A stretch of 40,868 nt of DNA from Arthrobacter sp. E3 (GCF_017353415.1 NZ_JAFMPX010000031.1:1-40868); one strand, 5' to 3'. Shown: positions 31,342-40,756, counted from the first letter of the stretch. The notes: generated by a model from the sequence alone, not told the origin. Program-made: numbers and translations.

Positions 31342-31965
31342 ATGGCTAAAACACCCGCCCAACGTGCAGCAAAACATGGTCAGGCTGCCACTCCGGCAAG
31401 CGTCCCAGCAGTCAATACAAGCACCCAGCGGTCCCCGCAAAAGGCGCAGGGCAACGCAAACTTGCTCTTGATCGCCGGCTCCGTGGCCAGTTTGTTCTTG
31501 TTCTGGTACTTCCACCTGTTGACGCTGAACCAGATGACAGGGCTCTCCGGTGGATTGTCCATGCCCGATTCCATGTTTTTTGGCTTCGACATGGCCCACG
31601 TTGAGGCGCTGCGCGCGGCCATGGATCCGGACGCGATGGGGCAGCTGCAATTTGTCCACAAAACGGCCGGGACACTGTTCCCGCTGGTCTTTGGCTTGAG
31701 TGCCATGACGATGGTGGCCATCAATGTGGCCAAGAAGTCAGTGCGATGGATGCTATGGATCCTTCCCTTGCTGTTCGCCGTCGTCCAGTTGTCGGCCAAT
31801 GTGGCCATCGACAACATGCTCGGGGCGGAAAAGCTTTCATCGTCCGCTGTTTCCCTGGCCTCGGCACTGGTCATGGCCAGCTGGTTCCTTTTGATCCTGT
31901 CGTTGGCAGGAATTGGAGTGGCGTTGTTTATTGGCCGGAAGCGCAAGGCACCCTCCGTTTTGTAA
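31342..31965 (+). CDS. Four-helix membrane protein, function unknown
   Basis: The protein has 207 residues from the ATG at 31342. The N-terminal 35 residues are polar (AKTPAQRAAKHGQAATPASV). Four hydrophobic segments follow at about residues 40-58, 110-128, 134-153 and 170-192, with an extracellular-type loop between the first two containing SMFFGFDMAHVEALRAAMDP. The C-terminus is basic (GRKRKAPSVL). I do not recognise the family. It starts from a leaderless promoter shared back to back with the phosphatase gene. Confidence 0.75.
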   Translation: MAKTPAQRAAKHGQAATPASVPAVNTSTQRSPQKAQGNANLLLIAGSVASLFLFWYFHLLTLNQMTGLSGGLSMPDSMFFGFDMAHVEALRAAMDPDAMGQLQFVHKTAGTLFPLVFGLSAMTMVAINVAKKSVRWMLWILPLLFAVVQLSANVAIDNMLGAEKLSSSAVSLASALVMASWFLLILSLAGIGVALFIGRKRKAPSVL

Positions 31966-32024
31966 GTAGGACACCTCGCCACCGTTTTTTGCTTGCCTGC
32001 CTGTTCCGCTAGGCTGGGTGACGC

Positions 32025-32096
32025 GCCTCTGTAGTCCAATGGATAAGACGGCCCTCTCCTAAAGGGCAAATCCGGGTTCGATCCCCGGCGGGGGCA
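32025..32096 (+). tRNA. tRNA-Arg (anticodon CCT)
   Basis: A 72-nt cloverleaf: acceptor GCCTCTG/CGGGGGC with two G-U pairs and discriminator A; D stem GTC/GAC; anticodon stem GCCCT/AGGGC with loop CTCCTAA (anticodon CCT, AGG codons); T stem CCGGG/CCCGG with loop TTCGATC. CCA is not encoded. A run of six T follows at 32098-32103, a likely terminator. Confidence 0.96.
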
Positions 32097-32187
32097 CTTT
32101 TTTATGGCCGCTAACGGTTGTTGCGGCACGGCGTCAACTCTTCTTAGTGCAGCTGACCCTCGGCAGCTGGGAATGGTGGGGAACTCG

Positions 32188-33126
32188 GTGAGCACTCGCA
32201 CCACCGGATCCGGAGTGGCGGCATCCATCACGGCATCCGTCCTCTTTGCCGTCATCTTCCTGCTGGCCGGCTTGCTACCCGGGTGGGGTGCGGAGGAAAT
32301 ACTCGGTTGGCGGATAGTACTGACCCTGGCCATGCTGGGCGTCGCCTTCCCATTTCTTGCCACGGCGCGTGCCGAGTGGCGCGCCTTGGTGACACGGGTC
32401 CGACGTCGTCCAACCCTGATTTTGCTCGGGGCGCTGGCCACCATGCTGGTTGGAGTCCAACTGTGGCTGTTCCTATGGGCTCCACTGAACGACATGGCCA
32501 TGGCAGTCTCCTTTGGTTACTTCCTCATGCCGCTGACCATGGTCCTGGCCGGTCGCGTGTTCTTTGCGGACAGGCTCAGCAACCTGCGCAAACTGGCCGT
32601 GGCTGCTGCGGCTCTCGGCGTGGCACATGAGGCTTTCTCTGCCGGCGGATTGCAATGGCCCACATTGCTGGTGTGCCTGGGCTACCCCATTTACTTTGTG
32701 CTGCGCCGCAAGATCGACTTCGACAACCTGGCCGCGTTTTCCGCAGAGCTGCTGTTAATGCTGCCCGCGGCCGTGTTCTTCATTCTTTCCGGCCCGCACG
32801 GACTGGGTGCCGACGACGGAGGCATGCTCAGCGGCGCGGGAATCCCCGAAGGGACGTGGGGTGTGGCGGCCATCGGCGTGCTGGGCGGGGTGTCCATGGC
32901 CACGTATTTGCTGGCCAGCAAGTGGCTGCCGCTTTCGCTCTTTGGCCTGCTCGGTTATGTGGAACCTGTGCTGCTGGTGGTGGTTTCCTGGATCCTGGGC
33001 GAAACACTTGGCTGGGCGGCGCTGCTGACCTATGGCCCCATCCTGCTGGCGCTGCTGTTCTTGTCCCTCGATGGCCGACGCCGGGACCCCAAATTGCTGG
33101 TGCGTGCCCTGGAGAATGCGCCATGA
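32188..33126 (+). CDS. RarD-like EamA-family transporter
   Basis: The protein has 312 residues from the GTG at 32188 (GGGGAA upstream; ATG 32173 is an alternative, and the upstream frame reaches back to the tRNA). Ten hydrophobic helices in two EamA repeats. [56 protein letters not shown] and [18 protein letters not shown] are typical of RarD (in relatives the second repeat ends in the same YxxP motif). EamA/DMT proteins export small metabolites; the substrate of RarD is not established. Its stop codon overlaps the start of the YnfA gene (ATGA). Confidence 0.85.
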   Translation: MSTRTTGSGVAASITASVLFAVIFLLAGLLPGWGAEEILGWRIVLTLAMLGVAFPFLATARAEWRALVTRVRRRPTLILLGALATMLVGVQLWLFLWAPLNDMAMAVSFGYFLMPLTMVLAGRVFFADRLSNLRKLAVAAAALGVAHEAFSAGGLQWPTLLVCLGYPIYFVLRRKIDFDNLAAFSAELLLMLPAAVFFILSGPHGLGADDGGMLSGAGIPEGTWGVAAIGVLGGVSMATYLLASKWLPLSLFGLLGYVEPVLLVVVSWILGETLGWAALLTYGPILLALLFLSLDGRRRDPKLLVRALENAP

Positions 33127-33458
33127 ACATCACAAAAACCGTGGTCTTGTTTGTGCTGGCCGCAGTTGCAGAAATCGGTGGAGCCTGGCTGGTGTGGCAG
33201 GCGGTGCGCGAGGACAAAGCCTGGTGGTGGGCCGGCCTTGGCATTGTTGCCCTAGGCACCTACGGGTTCATCGCCGCACTCCAGTCTGATGCGAATTTTG
33301 GCCGTGTACTGGCCGCCTACGGAGGAGTCTTCATCGCCGGCTCGCTGCTGTGGGGCATGATCTTTGACAAGTTCACCCCCGACCGGTGGGACATCACCGG
33401 CGCCCTGGTCTGCTTGGTCGGAGTTAGCATCATCATGTTCGTCCCGCGCACTGCCTGA
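33123..33458 (+). CDS. YnfA/UPF0060-family membrane protein
   Basis: This 111-residue protein has four membrane helices: [60 protein letters not shown] and [17 protein letters not shown]. The pattern [20 protein letters not shown] and DxxD loop before helix 4 is the hallmark of YnfA. These are small drug/metabolite transporter-like proteins related to SMR pumps. The ATG overlaps the RarD stop by 4 bp, so the two are cotranslated and may form one export operon. Confidence 0.9.
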   Translation: MNITKTVVLFVLAAVAEIGGAWLVWQAVREDKAWWWAGLGIVALGTYGFIAALQSDANFGRVLAAYGGVFIAGSLLWGMIFDKFTPDRWDITGALVCLVGVSIIMFVPRTA

Positions 33459-33498
33459 GTTCAACGCCGCTGTTCATGGAAAGACTAGGATTGAAGAC

Positions 33499-33921
33499 GT
33501 GAAAAACGTTCTCAGGGTGTCCGCTGTTTGTGTTTACGATCCTGCCGGGCGGCTGCTCACGGTTCGCAAGTCCGGCACTTCGAAGTTCATGCATCCCGGC
33601 GGCAAACCGGAAGTGGGCGAAAGTGCGGCTGAAGCCGGTTCACGCGAGCTGGCCGAAGAGGTGGGCGTGCACGTTCTTGCTTCCGAGCTCGAACTCATGG
33701 GAGTCTGGACCGGAACGGCAGCCAATGAGTCAAACACCGACATTGAAGCCACGGTTTTCACGGCCCCTGGCAGCTGGGCCGCCGATTCGGTGCTGCCGGC
33801 TGCTGAAATCGCAGAGTTGCGCTGGATGGCCGTGGACCGGGGCATCGACTTTGACGATCTAGCTCCGCTATTGACCGAATACGTACTTCCGCTGCTCACC
33901 AGATACCCACAACACCCCTAA
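33499..33921 (+). CDS. NUDIX hydrolase
   Basis: The protein has 140 residues from the GTG at 33499; TAGGAT (33486-33491) is 7 nt before it, a leaderless arrangement, which decides the start against longer frames. The Nudix box GGKPEVGESAAEAGSRELAE then EVGV spans residues 34-57 with the catalytic REL-EE. SKFMHPGG just before it is typical of nucleotide-pyrophosphatase-like members. It would hydrolyse a nucleoside diphosphate linked to another moiety, substrate unknown. The gene is convergent with an amidohydrolase gene. Confidence 0.88.
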   Translation: MKNVLRVSAVCVYDPAGRLLTVRKSGTSKFMHPGGKPEVGESAAEAGSRELAEEVGVHVLASELELMGVWTGTAANESNTDIEATVFTAPGSWAADSVLPAAEIAELRWMAVDRGIDFDDLAPLLTEYVLPLLTRYPQHP

Positions 33922-33940
33922 AACCGCACCCAACCCGGAT

Positions 33941-34002
33941 GACCGCACCTTCCCTGCACAATCGCTGCTTCCTACCAGCGATCATGCGGGGAAGGTGCGG
34001 TC
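33941..34002. terminator. Large bidirectional terminator hairpin
   Basis: GACCGCACCTTCCCTGCA (33941-33958) pairs with TGCGGGGAAGGTGCGGTC (33985-34002) with one G-T wobble. A second stem ATCGCTG/CAGCGAT (33961-33967, 33976-33982) continues inside it. It separates two convergent genes. Confidence 0.8.
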
Positions 34003-34019
34003 TTGCGGGAAAGAGGCGA

Positions 34020-35201
34020 TCAAGCGGTCGCACCCAGGTGACTGAAGGCCAGTTGGGCCAAGGCAGCCGCTTGGTCACCGAGGACGCCGTCGTCAAAAAC
34101 CACCCGCGGCGAATGGTTGAATTCTTCCGTGTCCGAGCCGTCCGGCGAGCAGGCCAGGAAAATAAATGAGCCGGGGACCTCTTCGAGCACCACCGAGAAG
34201 TCTTCCGAGGCCATGGCCGGGTTCTCCGCCAGCACAACCCGGCCCGGGCCAAACTGACTGCGCAAAGCGTCCAGTGCGGCCGCCGTCGTGCTTGGATCAT
34301 TGAGGGTGACGGGGCACCCGACAAAGAACTCCACATCCGCCGTGCAACCATGGGCCAGCGCAATGTTCTCAGCCAGTCGTTTGGTTTCCACAGCCAATTT
34401 GTCAGTGGATGCCTTGGACAGGGTACGGACGGTGGCACCGAGCGCAGCCTTGTCGGAGATGACATTGAAGGCGTCGCCCGCCTTGAGCATCGTCACGGTG
34501 AGAACGATCGGGTCCAGTGCGTCGAATTTTCGAGTGGCCATGGTTTGCAGCGCTGTGGCAATTTCCATCAGCGCTGGCACCGGGTCAATGGCAGCATGGG
34601 GCCGTGAGGCGTGCCCGCCGAGACCGTTGACGGTGACGCCCAGCCAATTGGCGCCGGCCAGCATGGCACCGGGCCTGCTTGAAAAGACGCCCTTGGGCCC
34701 CGGCTGCACATGGACGGCGTAAGCGGCCACAGGCTTACGGCCCGTGGTGTCCAACAGGCCCTCGGCCAGCATCCGGCGGGCACCGTCGTGACCTTCTTCC
34801 CCAGGCTGGAACATGAACAGGACGTCCCCGGCCAGTTCCTCCCGCCGGGCAGCAAGCAGCCGCGCAGCTCCGACCAGCCCGGCGACGTGAAGATCGTGGC
34901 CGCAGGCGTGCATGGCACCGTTCGTTGAGGCGTACTCCAGCCCTGTCAGTTCCTCCACGGGAAGCGCATCCATGTCGCCGCGCAGCAGCACCGTGGGCCC
35001 GGGCTGGGAACCACGCAGCACTGCCACCACCGACGTCGTCGACTTCCCCAACGTGATTTCCAGGCCCAAACCCTCCAATGCGGCCACAATACGGGCTTGG
35101 GTCCGGGGCAGGTCAAGCCCTGTTTCGGGGTCGGCGTGCAGCTGGCGGCGCAGAGCCACCAGGTCAGGAAGCAGCGCTGCTCCGGCTTCGGTGAATGACA
35201 T
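34020..35201 (-). CDS. M20-family amidohydrolase / carboxypeptidase
   Basis: The protein has 393 residues from the ATG at 35201 (AGAGGGG upstream). It is a zinc-dependent amidohydrolase of the hippurate/N-acyl-amino-acid hydrolase type. Motifs in order: LRRQLHADPETGLDLPRTQA, LLRGDMDALPVEE, MHACGHDLHVAGLVGAARLL with the metal-binding His and Asp, MFQPGEEGHDGARRML with the catalytic Glu pair, the dimerisation domain (GGHASRPHAAIDPV), and ASEDFSVVLEEVPG near the end. The substrate is an N-acylated amino acid or peptide, not further defined. Upstream in the same direction, 44 bp away, is an ABC exporter gene. Confidence 0.92.
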   Translation of the reverse strand: MSFTEAGAALLPDLVALRRQLHADPETGLDLPRTQARIVAALEGLGLEITLGKSTTSVVAVLRGSQPGPTVLLRGDMDALPVEELTGLEYASTNGAMHACGHDLHVAGLVGAARLLAARREELAGDVLFMFQPGEEGHDGARRMLAEGLLDTTGRKPVAAYAVHVQPGPKGVFSSRPGAMLAGANWLGVTVNGLGGHASRPHAAIDPVPALMEIATALQTMATRKFDALDPIVLTVTMLKAGDAFNVISDKAALGATVRTLSKASTDKLAVETKRLAENIALAHGCTADVEFFVGCPVTLNDPSTTAAALDALRSQFGPGRVVLAENPAMASEDFSVVLEEVPGSFIFLACSPDGSDTEEFNHSPRVVFDDGVLGDQAAALAQLAFSHLGATA

Positions 35202-35245
35202 GGCGTGGGCCCCTCTTCGTCGATGGTGCCGGGCAGGCTCCACGG

Positions 35246-37138
35246 CTAGGTGTTGTCCGCCTCGGCAACGGCAGCCACAGCCTGGGAGAACTGGGTGTCG
35301 TGGAGTTCAGCGTAGCGGCCGCCGCGGCCAATAAGCTGCTCGTGGGTGCCGCGTTCCACAATCCGGCCAGCTTCCAGCACCAATATCTGGTCTGCGGAGC
35401 GGATGGTGGAGAGCCTGTGCGCAATGACAAGGGCCGTCCGACCTTCAAGCGCCTCACCCAAGGCCGCCTGAACGGCGGCCTCATTCGTGGAGTCCAAGGC
35501 CGCCGTGGCTTCGTCCAAAATGACGACGGCGGGCTGGACCAGCAGGAGCCGCGCAATGGTCAAGCGCTGGCGTTCGCCACCGGAAAGCCGGTAGCCACGC
35601 TCCCCCACCACGGTGTCAAGACCGTCAGGCAGCGCCCTGGCAAAGTCCTCCAGCCGCGCCCGGTGCAGCACATCCCAAATTTCAGCGTCGGTGGCTGAGG
35701 GCTTGGCCAGGCGCAGATTGGAACCGATGGTTTCGTGGAACAGATGCCCGTCCTGGGTGACCATGCCCACCCCTGCCCGCAGTCCGTCGAAGCTGAGGTC
35801 ACGCACGTCCACACCGCCGAGGCGCACGGTGCCGGAATCGACGTCGTACAGGCGCGAAAGCAACTGCGCAATGGTGGACTTACCGGCGCCCGACGACCCC
35901 ACCAGCGCGATGGTCTGGCCAGGTTCGGCGCGGAAGGAAATCCCGTGCAGCACGTCCTCGCCGCCACGGGTGTCGAGCACCGATACATCCTCCAACGAGG
36001 CAAGGGAGACCTTGTCCGCGGAGGGGTAGCCGAAGCGCACATCGGTGAATTCAATGCCGAGCGGGCCCGCAGGGAGCTCCACGGTGTGCTCCTTTTCGGC
36101 GATGAGCGGCTTCAAATCGAGAATCTCAAACACCCTGTCAAAGCTCACCAGGGCGCTCATGATGTCAACGCGGGCGTTGGCCAGCGCCGTCAGCGGAGCG
36201 TACAGGCGGGTCAGCAGCAGAGCCAGCACGACGACGTCGCCCGCGTTGAGCGAGCCGCCGATGGCCAGCGCGCCGCCGAGTCCGTAGACGAGCGCCAATG
36301 CCAAGGCGGAGACGAGCATCAGGGCCGTGAAGAACACGAACTGCAGGATCGCCGTACGCACACCGATTTCGCGGACGCGGTTGGCACGGGAGGCGAACTC
36401 GTGCGACTCGTCGGCGGGGCGGCCAAACAACTTGACCAACGTGGCTCCGGGGGCGGAGAAACGCTCGGTCATCTGCGTGCTCATGTCCGCGTTCAAGTCG
36501 GCGGATTCACGGCGCAAACCAGCCAGCCGGGCACCAAAACGACGTGCCGGCATCAGGAAGATCGGTAACAGCACCAAAGCCAGCACCGTCACGAGCCAGG
36601 ACGTGTTCAGCATGACAATAAGCGTCAAAATCAGCTGCACCGAGTTGGAAACGATTCCGGAGAGCGTGCCGCTGAAGGCCTGCTGGGCGCCAATGACATC
36701 ACTATTGAGCCGGCTCACCAGCGCACCGGTGCGGGTGCGGGTGAAGAACGCGATGGGCATGCGCTGGACGTGGTCGAAGACCGCGGTGCGTAGATCCAGA
36801 ATGACGCCTTCGCCCAAGTTCGCCGAAATCCAGCGAATCACCAGGGAAAGGCCGGCATCCAGAACAGCCACGATGGCGATCAGCACGGCCAGCCGCACCA
36901 CCACGTCGACGGCAGTTTTGGCGACAATGGCGTCCACCACCTGCCCTGCGAGAACGGGGGTGGCCACTGCCAGCGCCGCCGAAATCACCGACAGCACGAC
37001 GAAAATCAGCAGCTTGCGGCCGTACGGTTTGGCGAACAGGACGGTCCGGCGCAGGGTGTCCTTGGAGATGCCGCCATTGCTTTTGTCCGAGCGCATGGAA
37101 CTCCAAAGTGAACTCCAGGCTGCTCCTTCCATGCTCAT
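35246..37138 (-). CDS. ABC exporter (fused permease-ATPase)
   Basis: This 630-residue protein starts at ATG 37138 with GAAGGATCAC upstream. Residues about 30-340 hold six membrane helices of the type IV (B-family) exporter fold, with the coupling sequence RMPIAFFTRTRTGALVSRLN. The nucleotide-binding domain has Walker A GSSGAGKST, the Q loop VTQDGHLF, the signature LSGGERQRLTIARLLL, Walker B VVILDEATAALD, and the H loop VIAHRLSTI. Half-transporters of this kind dimerise to export lipids, peptides or drugs. It precedes an M20 amidohydrolase gene and may be cotranscribed with it, though the functional link is unclear. Confidence 0.92.
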   Translation of the reverse strand: MSMEGAAWSSLWSSMRSDKSNGGISKDTLRRTVLFAKPYGRKLLIFVVLSVISAALAVATPVLAGQVVDAIVAKTAVDVVVRLAVLIAIVAVLDAGLSLVIRWISANLGEGVILDLRTAVFDHVQRMPIAFFTRTRTGALVSRLNSDVIGAQQAFSGTLSGIVSNSVQLILTLIVMLNTSWLVTVLALVLLPIFLMPARRFGARLAGLRRESADLNADMSTQMTERFSAPGATLVKLFGRPADESHEFASRANRVREIGVRTAILQFVFFTALMLVSALALALVYGLGGALAIGGSLNAGDVVVLALLLTRLYAPLTALANARVDIMSALVSFDRVFEILDLKPLIAEKEHTVELPAGPLGIEFTDVRFGYPSADKVSLASLEDVSVLDTRGGEDVLHGISFRAEPGQTIALVGSSGAGKSTIAQLLSRLYDVDSGTVRLGGVDVRDLSFDGLRAGVGMVTQDGHLFHETIGSNLRLAKPSATDAEIWDVLHRARLEDFARALPDGLDTVVGERGYRLSGGERQRLTIARLLLVQPAVVILDEATAALDSTNEAAVQAALGEALEGRTALVIAHRLSTIRSADQILVLEAGRIVERGTHEQLIGRGGRYAELHDTQFSQAVAAVAEADNT

Positions 37139-37337
37139 GCGTGTGATCCTTCAATCTTTAAGGGGGCAAGCTACAAGCTTAAGCCCCGTACCCATCGCTA
37201 AAATTCCCGGCGGGCGCTGACACTGCCAAATCCATCAGGAACGACGCCGGGCTGGCGCCACCCGGCGCTAGCCCATCTTCCGCAGGTGCGTCAAGTCACA
37301 CCGGTAACGTAGGCGTAACACAATGAAATATTTCCTC

Positions 37338-37365
37338 TTGTGTTCCGACGCTCCAGTGATAGCGT
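37338..37365 (+). promoter_or_regulatory. Putative promoter of the cystine-type ABC operon
   Basis: TTGTGT (37338-37343) and TAGCGT (37360-37365) are 16 bp apart, about 115 bp before the first gene. Upstream, at 37249-37274, lies an 11-bp hairpin (GGGCTGGCGCC/GGCGCTAGCCC). The rest of 37139-37479 holds no gene. Confidence 0.45.
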
Positions 37366-37406
37366 CCAACTACCGGTTGTGCCGCGCCCCATAGTTTCGC
37401 GACTGT

Positions 37407-37441
37407 CCCAAGAACTACCACAGCCCCAAGAACCACCACAG
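37407..37441 (+). repeat. 18-bp tandem repeat in the leader
   Basis: CCCAAGAACTACCACAG (37407-37423) and CCCAAGAACCACCACAG (37425-37441) are two copies with one mismatch, period 18 bp, in the leader of the ABC operon. Confidence 0.75.
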
Positions 37442-37479
37442 AACCAGAGCAGCACCTTCACAGCAAAGGAACACACACC

Positions 37480-38298
37480 ATGAAACGTCGCAGCCTTGGA
37501 CTCGTTGGCCTCCTCGCAGCAGCATCGCTGGCACTTGCTGCCTGCGGCGGCACCACCGCACCCACCGCATCCACCGACTCCGCAGGCGGGGACACTTCGC
37601 TGAGCAGCGTCAAGGACGCCGGAACCATTGTGTTTGCCACAGAGGGCACCTACAAGCCGTTCAGCTTCCACGAAGGCGGGGCGGGTGCACTGACGGGATA
37701 CGACGTCGATGTGGCCACGGCCGTCGCCGGCAAGCTCGGCGTCAAGGCCAAGTTTGAGGAAACCCAATTCGACTCGATCTTTGCCGGTCTTGAAGCCAAG
37801 CGCTTTGACGCCGTCGCCAACCAGGTGACGATAAACCCCAGCCGCCAGGAAAAGTACAGCCTTTCCACCCCTTACACGGTCTCCCGGGGCGTGATTGTCA
37901 CTAAGGACAGCACCACCGACATCACCTCCTTTGCCGATCTCAAAGGCAAGACCACGGCGCAGTCGCTGACAAGCAACTGGTACACCCTCGCCGTTGACAG
38001 CGGCGCCAAGGTGGAGTCTGTCGAAGGCTGGGCACAGTCAGTCTCCTTGCTCAAGGACGGCCGGGTGGACGCGATCGTCAATGACAAGCTCACCTTCCTC
38101 GACTACGAGCACAACACACCCAACTCCGGGCTGAAGATCGCCGCAACCACCAAGGACACCTCCGAGTCCGCCTTTGCCTTCCGCAAGGGTTCAACGGCGC
38201 TGACCGATGCGGTGGACAAAGCCATTGCCGAACTACAGGCCGACGGCACCTTGAAGACGCTGAGCGAAAAGTACTTTGGCCAGGATGTCAGCAAGTAG
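37480..38298 (+). CDS. ABC transporter substrate-binding lipoprotein (cystine/polar amino acid type)
   Basis: This 272-residue lipoprotein has signal peptide and lipobox LAAC with Cys at residue 22; AAAGGAAC is upstream of the ATG. The mature protein is a family 3 solute-binding protein. GTYKPFSFHEGGAGALTGYD, FDSIFAGLEAKRFDAVANQV, NPSRQEKYSLSTPYTVS and AQSLTSNW match the cystine-binding subgroup (TcyA/FliY-like) by memory. It captures the amino acid outside the membrane and passes it to the permease encoded next. First gene of a three-gene operon with spacing of 62 bp to the permease. Confidence 0.88.
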   Translation: MKRRSLGLVGLLAAASLALAACGGTTAPTASTDSAGGDTSLSSVKDAGTIVFATEGTYKPFSFHEGGAGALTGYDVDVATAVAGKLGVKAKFEETQFDSIFAGLEAKRFDAVANQVTINPSRQEKYSLSTPYTVSRGVIVTKDSTTDITSFADLKGKTTAQSLTSNWYTLAVDSGAKVESVEGWAQSVSLLKDGRVDAIVNDKLTFLDYEHNTPNSGLKIAATTKDTSESAFAFRKGSTALTDAVDKAIAELQADGTLKTLSEKYFGQDVSK

Positions 38299-38360
38299 CC
38301 ACGCCGGGCATTCGACCAGCTGCCCCTCACCAACCCGCTCACCCGGGCTAAGGTTCAGCC

Positions 38361-39020
38361 ATGGACTTTAACCTCTTTTGGAGTTCCCTGGGCCCGCTGC
38401 TTCTGGGCGCCATCCAAGGTACCATCCCGCTGGCGCTGGCCTCCTTTGCACTGGGACTGCTGCTCGCCCTCGTCGTGGCAATCATGCGTATCAGCTCCAA
38501 CAAGCTGGTCAGCGGCCTGGGCAGGGTGTACGTTTCCGTGATCCGCGGAACGCCGCTGCTGGTCCAACTGTTCGTGATCTTCTACGGACTCCCGGCAGTC
38601 GGGGTGAAGATCGATCCCTGGCCCAGCGCCATCATCGCCTTCTCACTGAACGTGGGCGGCTATGCAGCGGAAGTCATTCGGGCTGCCATCCTGTCCGTGC
38701 CACGCGGCCAGTGGGAAGCCGGGCATATGATCGGCATGTCCCGCAACCAGGCCCTGCTGCGCATCATCCTGCCCCAGGCTGCCCGCGTTTCCGTCCCACC
38801 GTTGTCCAACACGTTCATTTCGCTCGTGAAGGACACCTCCCTGGCTTCCCTGATTCTTGTCACAGAGATGTTCCGGGTGGCCCAGCAGGTGGCGGCCTTC
38901 AGTCAGGAATTCATGCTGCTCTACCTTGAAGCGGCCGCCATTTACTGGGTCATCTGCCTTGTGCTGTCAACGGCCCAGACGCGTGTGGAAAAGAGGTTGG
39001 ACCGCTATGTTGCCCACTGA
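38361..39020 (+). CDS. Amino acid ABC transporter permease (cystine type)
   Basis: This 219-residue membrane protein with five helices is a HisM/GlnP-family permease. It has [20 protein letters not shown] at the N-terminus, the family sequence [20 protein letters not shown], and the EAA loop [20 protein letters not shown] followed by [15 protein letters not shown], which contacts the ATPase. A single permease gene implies a homodimer. Overlaps the ATPase start by 14 bp. Confidence 0.93.
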   Translation: MDFNLFWSSLGPLLLGAIQGTIPLALASFALGLLLALVVAIMRISSNKLVSGLGRVYVSVIRGTPLLVQLFVIFYGLPAVGVKIDPWPSAIIAFSLNVGGYAAEVIRAAILSVPRGQWEAGHMIGMSRNQALLRIILPQAARVSVPPLSNTFISLVKDTSLASLILVTEMFRVAQQVAAFSQEFMLLYLEAAAIYWVICLVLSTAQTRVEKRLDRYVAH

Positions 39021-39840
39021 CAAATTGCCCGTTGAGCCCGTCCTGCAGGTCCGCGGCCTGAGCAAGTCCTTCGGAAGTAATCAGGTGCTGCGTGGCATTG
39101 ACTTGGAGGTGCCGCGCGGCAAGGTGGTGGCGCTCATCGGCCCCTCCGGCTCGGGCAAGACCACCATCTTGCGTTCTCTCAACGGCCTTGAAACGCCCGA
39201 CGCCGGAGCTGTCACCATGGGTGCCCGCGACGCTGCTCCTTCGGGCCGCAAAGGCGCAGAAAAACCGTTGACCGTGGACTTTGGCGCCGCCAGCCCTTCC
39301 AAAAAAGAGCGCGCCAGGCAGCTTGCCGCCCTGCGCGACCGCAGCGCCATGGTGTTCCAGCACTACAACCTTTTCCCGCACAAGACCGTGCTGGAAAACG
39401 TCATCGAGGGCCCCGTCTACGTGCAAAAGCGGCCCCGCGCCGAGGCCGTGGCAGAGGCGGAGGCTTTGCTGGCACGGGTGGGACTACTGGAAAAGAAGGA
39501 TGCCCACCCGTTCGAACTTTCCGGCGGCCAGCAGCAACGCGTGGGTATTGTGCGAGCGTTGGCGCTTAAACCACAGCTGCTTCTCTTTGACGAGCCGACA
39601 TCAGCCCTTGACCCCGAGCTGGTGGACGACGTCTTGGCCGTCATCAAGGAACTGGCCGAGGAAGGCTGGACCATGGTCATCGTCACGCACGAGCTCGCCT
39701 TCGCACGTCAAACGGCCGACGAAGTGGTCTTCATGGACGACGGCGTGGTGGTGGAGCGCGGACCGGCCAGCCAGGTTTTGCGCAACCCGAAGGAAGAGCG
39801 AACACAGGCGTTTGTGCGCCGCCTGCTGCACGAAATCTAG
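39007..39840 (+). CDS. Amino acid ABC transporter ATPase (cystine type)
   Basis: The protein has 277 residues from the ATG at 39007. Walker A is GPSGSGKTT, the Q loop [20 protein letters not shown], the signature [20 protein letters not shown], Walker [15 protein letters not shown], and the H loop VTHE. This is the HisP/GlnQ family. An insertion of about 30 residues between the Walker A motif and the Q loop ([20 protein letters not shown] then [10 protein letters not shown]) makes it longer than typical (about 245) members. Completes the importer with the two preceding genes. Confidence 0.93.
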   Translation: MLPTDKLPVEPVLQVRGLSKSFGSNQVLRGIDLEVPRGKVVALIGPSGSGKTTILRSLNGLETPDAGAVTMGARDAAPSGRKGAEKPLTVDFGAASPSKKERARQLAALRDRSAMVFQHYNLFPHKTVLENVIEGPVYVQKRPRAEAVAEAEALLARVGLLEKKDAHPFELSGGQQQRVGIVRALALKPQLLLFDEPTSALDPELVDDVLAVIKELAEEGWTMVIVTHELAFARQTADEVVFMDDGVVVERGPASQVLRNPKEERTQAFVRRLLHEI

Positions 39841-39849
39841 GGGGAATCC

Positions 39850-39905
39850 CGGAACCAAAGGGAAGTCTGGCCGGCTTTGGAACTGACAACCATTGTTTGG
39901 TTCCG
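39850..39905 (+). terminator. Possible terminator of the ABC operon
   Basis: CGGAACCAAA (39850-39859) is inverted at 39896-39905 (TTTGGTTCCG), with a 36-nt loop, 10 bp after the operon's last stop codon. No T-run follows. The remaining intergenic sequence to 40262 has no recognised gene. Confidence 0.35.
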
Positions 39906-40040
39906 CCATACCGAATGGACGCACTGGTCGAATTCACGACGCAGCCCTTGGAATTCGCTGTGTTTGATTGCCCAACGAATCCGTCGTTGACCACGTCAGC
40001 CACGGCTACAACTGTGTTTCTGACAGTGTCGAGGTGAGGT

Positions 40041-40065
40041 AGTCACACCCAGGCAGTCACACCCA
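40041..40065 (+). repeat. Short tandem repeat upstream of the small lipoprotein gene
   Basis: AGTCACACCCA is present at 40041-40051 and 40055-40065, a 14-bp period. GTGAC also recurs at about 40088 and 40107 around an A/T-rich stretch. This could be a binding region for a regulator of the next gene. Confidence 0.45.
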
Positions 40066-40262
40066 TGGAGTGTTGTAGCCACATTGGGTGACATTTTCAC
40101 AAAAAGTGACAACCAGCCTTGGTTGCTGGATTCGCCAGGCATAGATTCCTTCTTTCAGGGGAGTGAAAAATCATGGGGATACGTCCGGATGTCCACGCAG
40201 ATTCAGACTTGGCATGATGCCCGCTTCCGTCCACACCAGAAAAACGGAATTTAGGGGAACTG

Positions 40263-40592
40263 ATGAAAACGACGATCAAACTGCTCAGAATAGCGCTCGT
40301 GCTGTCCTCAAGTGTGGCTCTCACAGCTTGCGGCAGTACGCCGAAAATCGCGGGTAACTGGATCACCGACGATGGTCGATGCCAAGGCATGTATTACAAC
40401 GGCACAACGCCCTTGGACATTGGCGGTGGGATGACTTGTTCGCTGGGCTCCAAGAAGGACACTAACGGACGATACGCCTTGGTAGTATCCCAACCGCCGA
40501 ACCAGGCAAGCTATTCGGTCGATTTCACGGGCTCTGACACCGCTGTCGTCTATTCCGGATCAACAAAGATCTACACAATGACCCGGCGGTGA
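40263..40592 (+). CDS. Small lipoprotein of unknown function
   Basis: The protein has 109 residues from the ATG at 40263, with AGGGGAA upstream. Signal peptide MKTTIKLLRIALVLSSSVAL ends in the lipobox LTAC (Cys 23). The mature part is about 86 residues, rich in Gly, Ser and Thr: GNWITDDGRCQGMYYNGTTP, then GGGMTCSLGSKKDTNGRY, with two cysteines that could form a disulfide, and YSVDFTGSDTAVVYSGS at the end. It looks like a small beta-sandwich. No family recognised. Confidence 0.75.
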   Translation: MKTTIKLLRIALVLSSSVALTACGSTPKIAGNWITDDGRCQGMYYNGTTPLDIGGGMTCSLGSKKDTNGRYALVVSQPPNQASYSVDFTGSDTAVVYSGSTKIYTMTRR

Positions 40593-40756
40593 GCCCTCAC
40601 AGTGGGCGAGCTGTCTGAGGAAGCAGCCGGCACAACCATCAGTCCACGGGCAGTTTGACCCATCGCCAGCACCGCGGTAGTAACGTATGTTGGTACAAAG
40701 TTTCTCCCAATGCCCACGGTGCCGGGCGCACCAACCTTGTCCCTAGTAGTACTTTG

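Noticed and set aside
32025-32096. tRNA-Arg as an integration site of a genomic island
   Set aside because: I found no second copy of the tRNA 3' end in the window and no integrase; flanking genes look ordinary.
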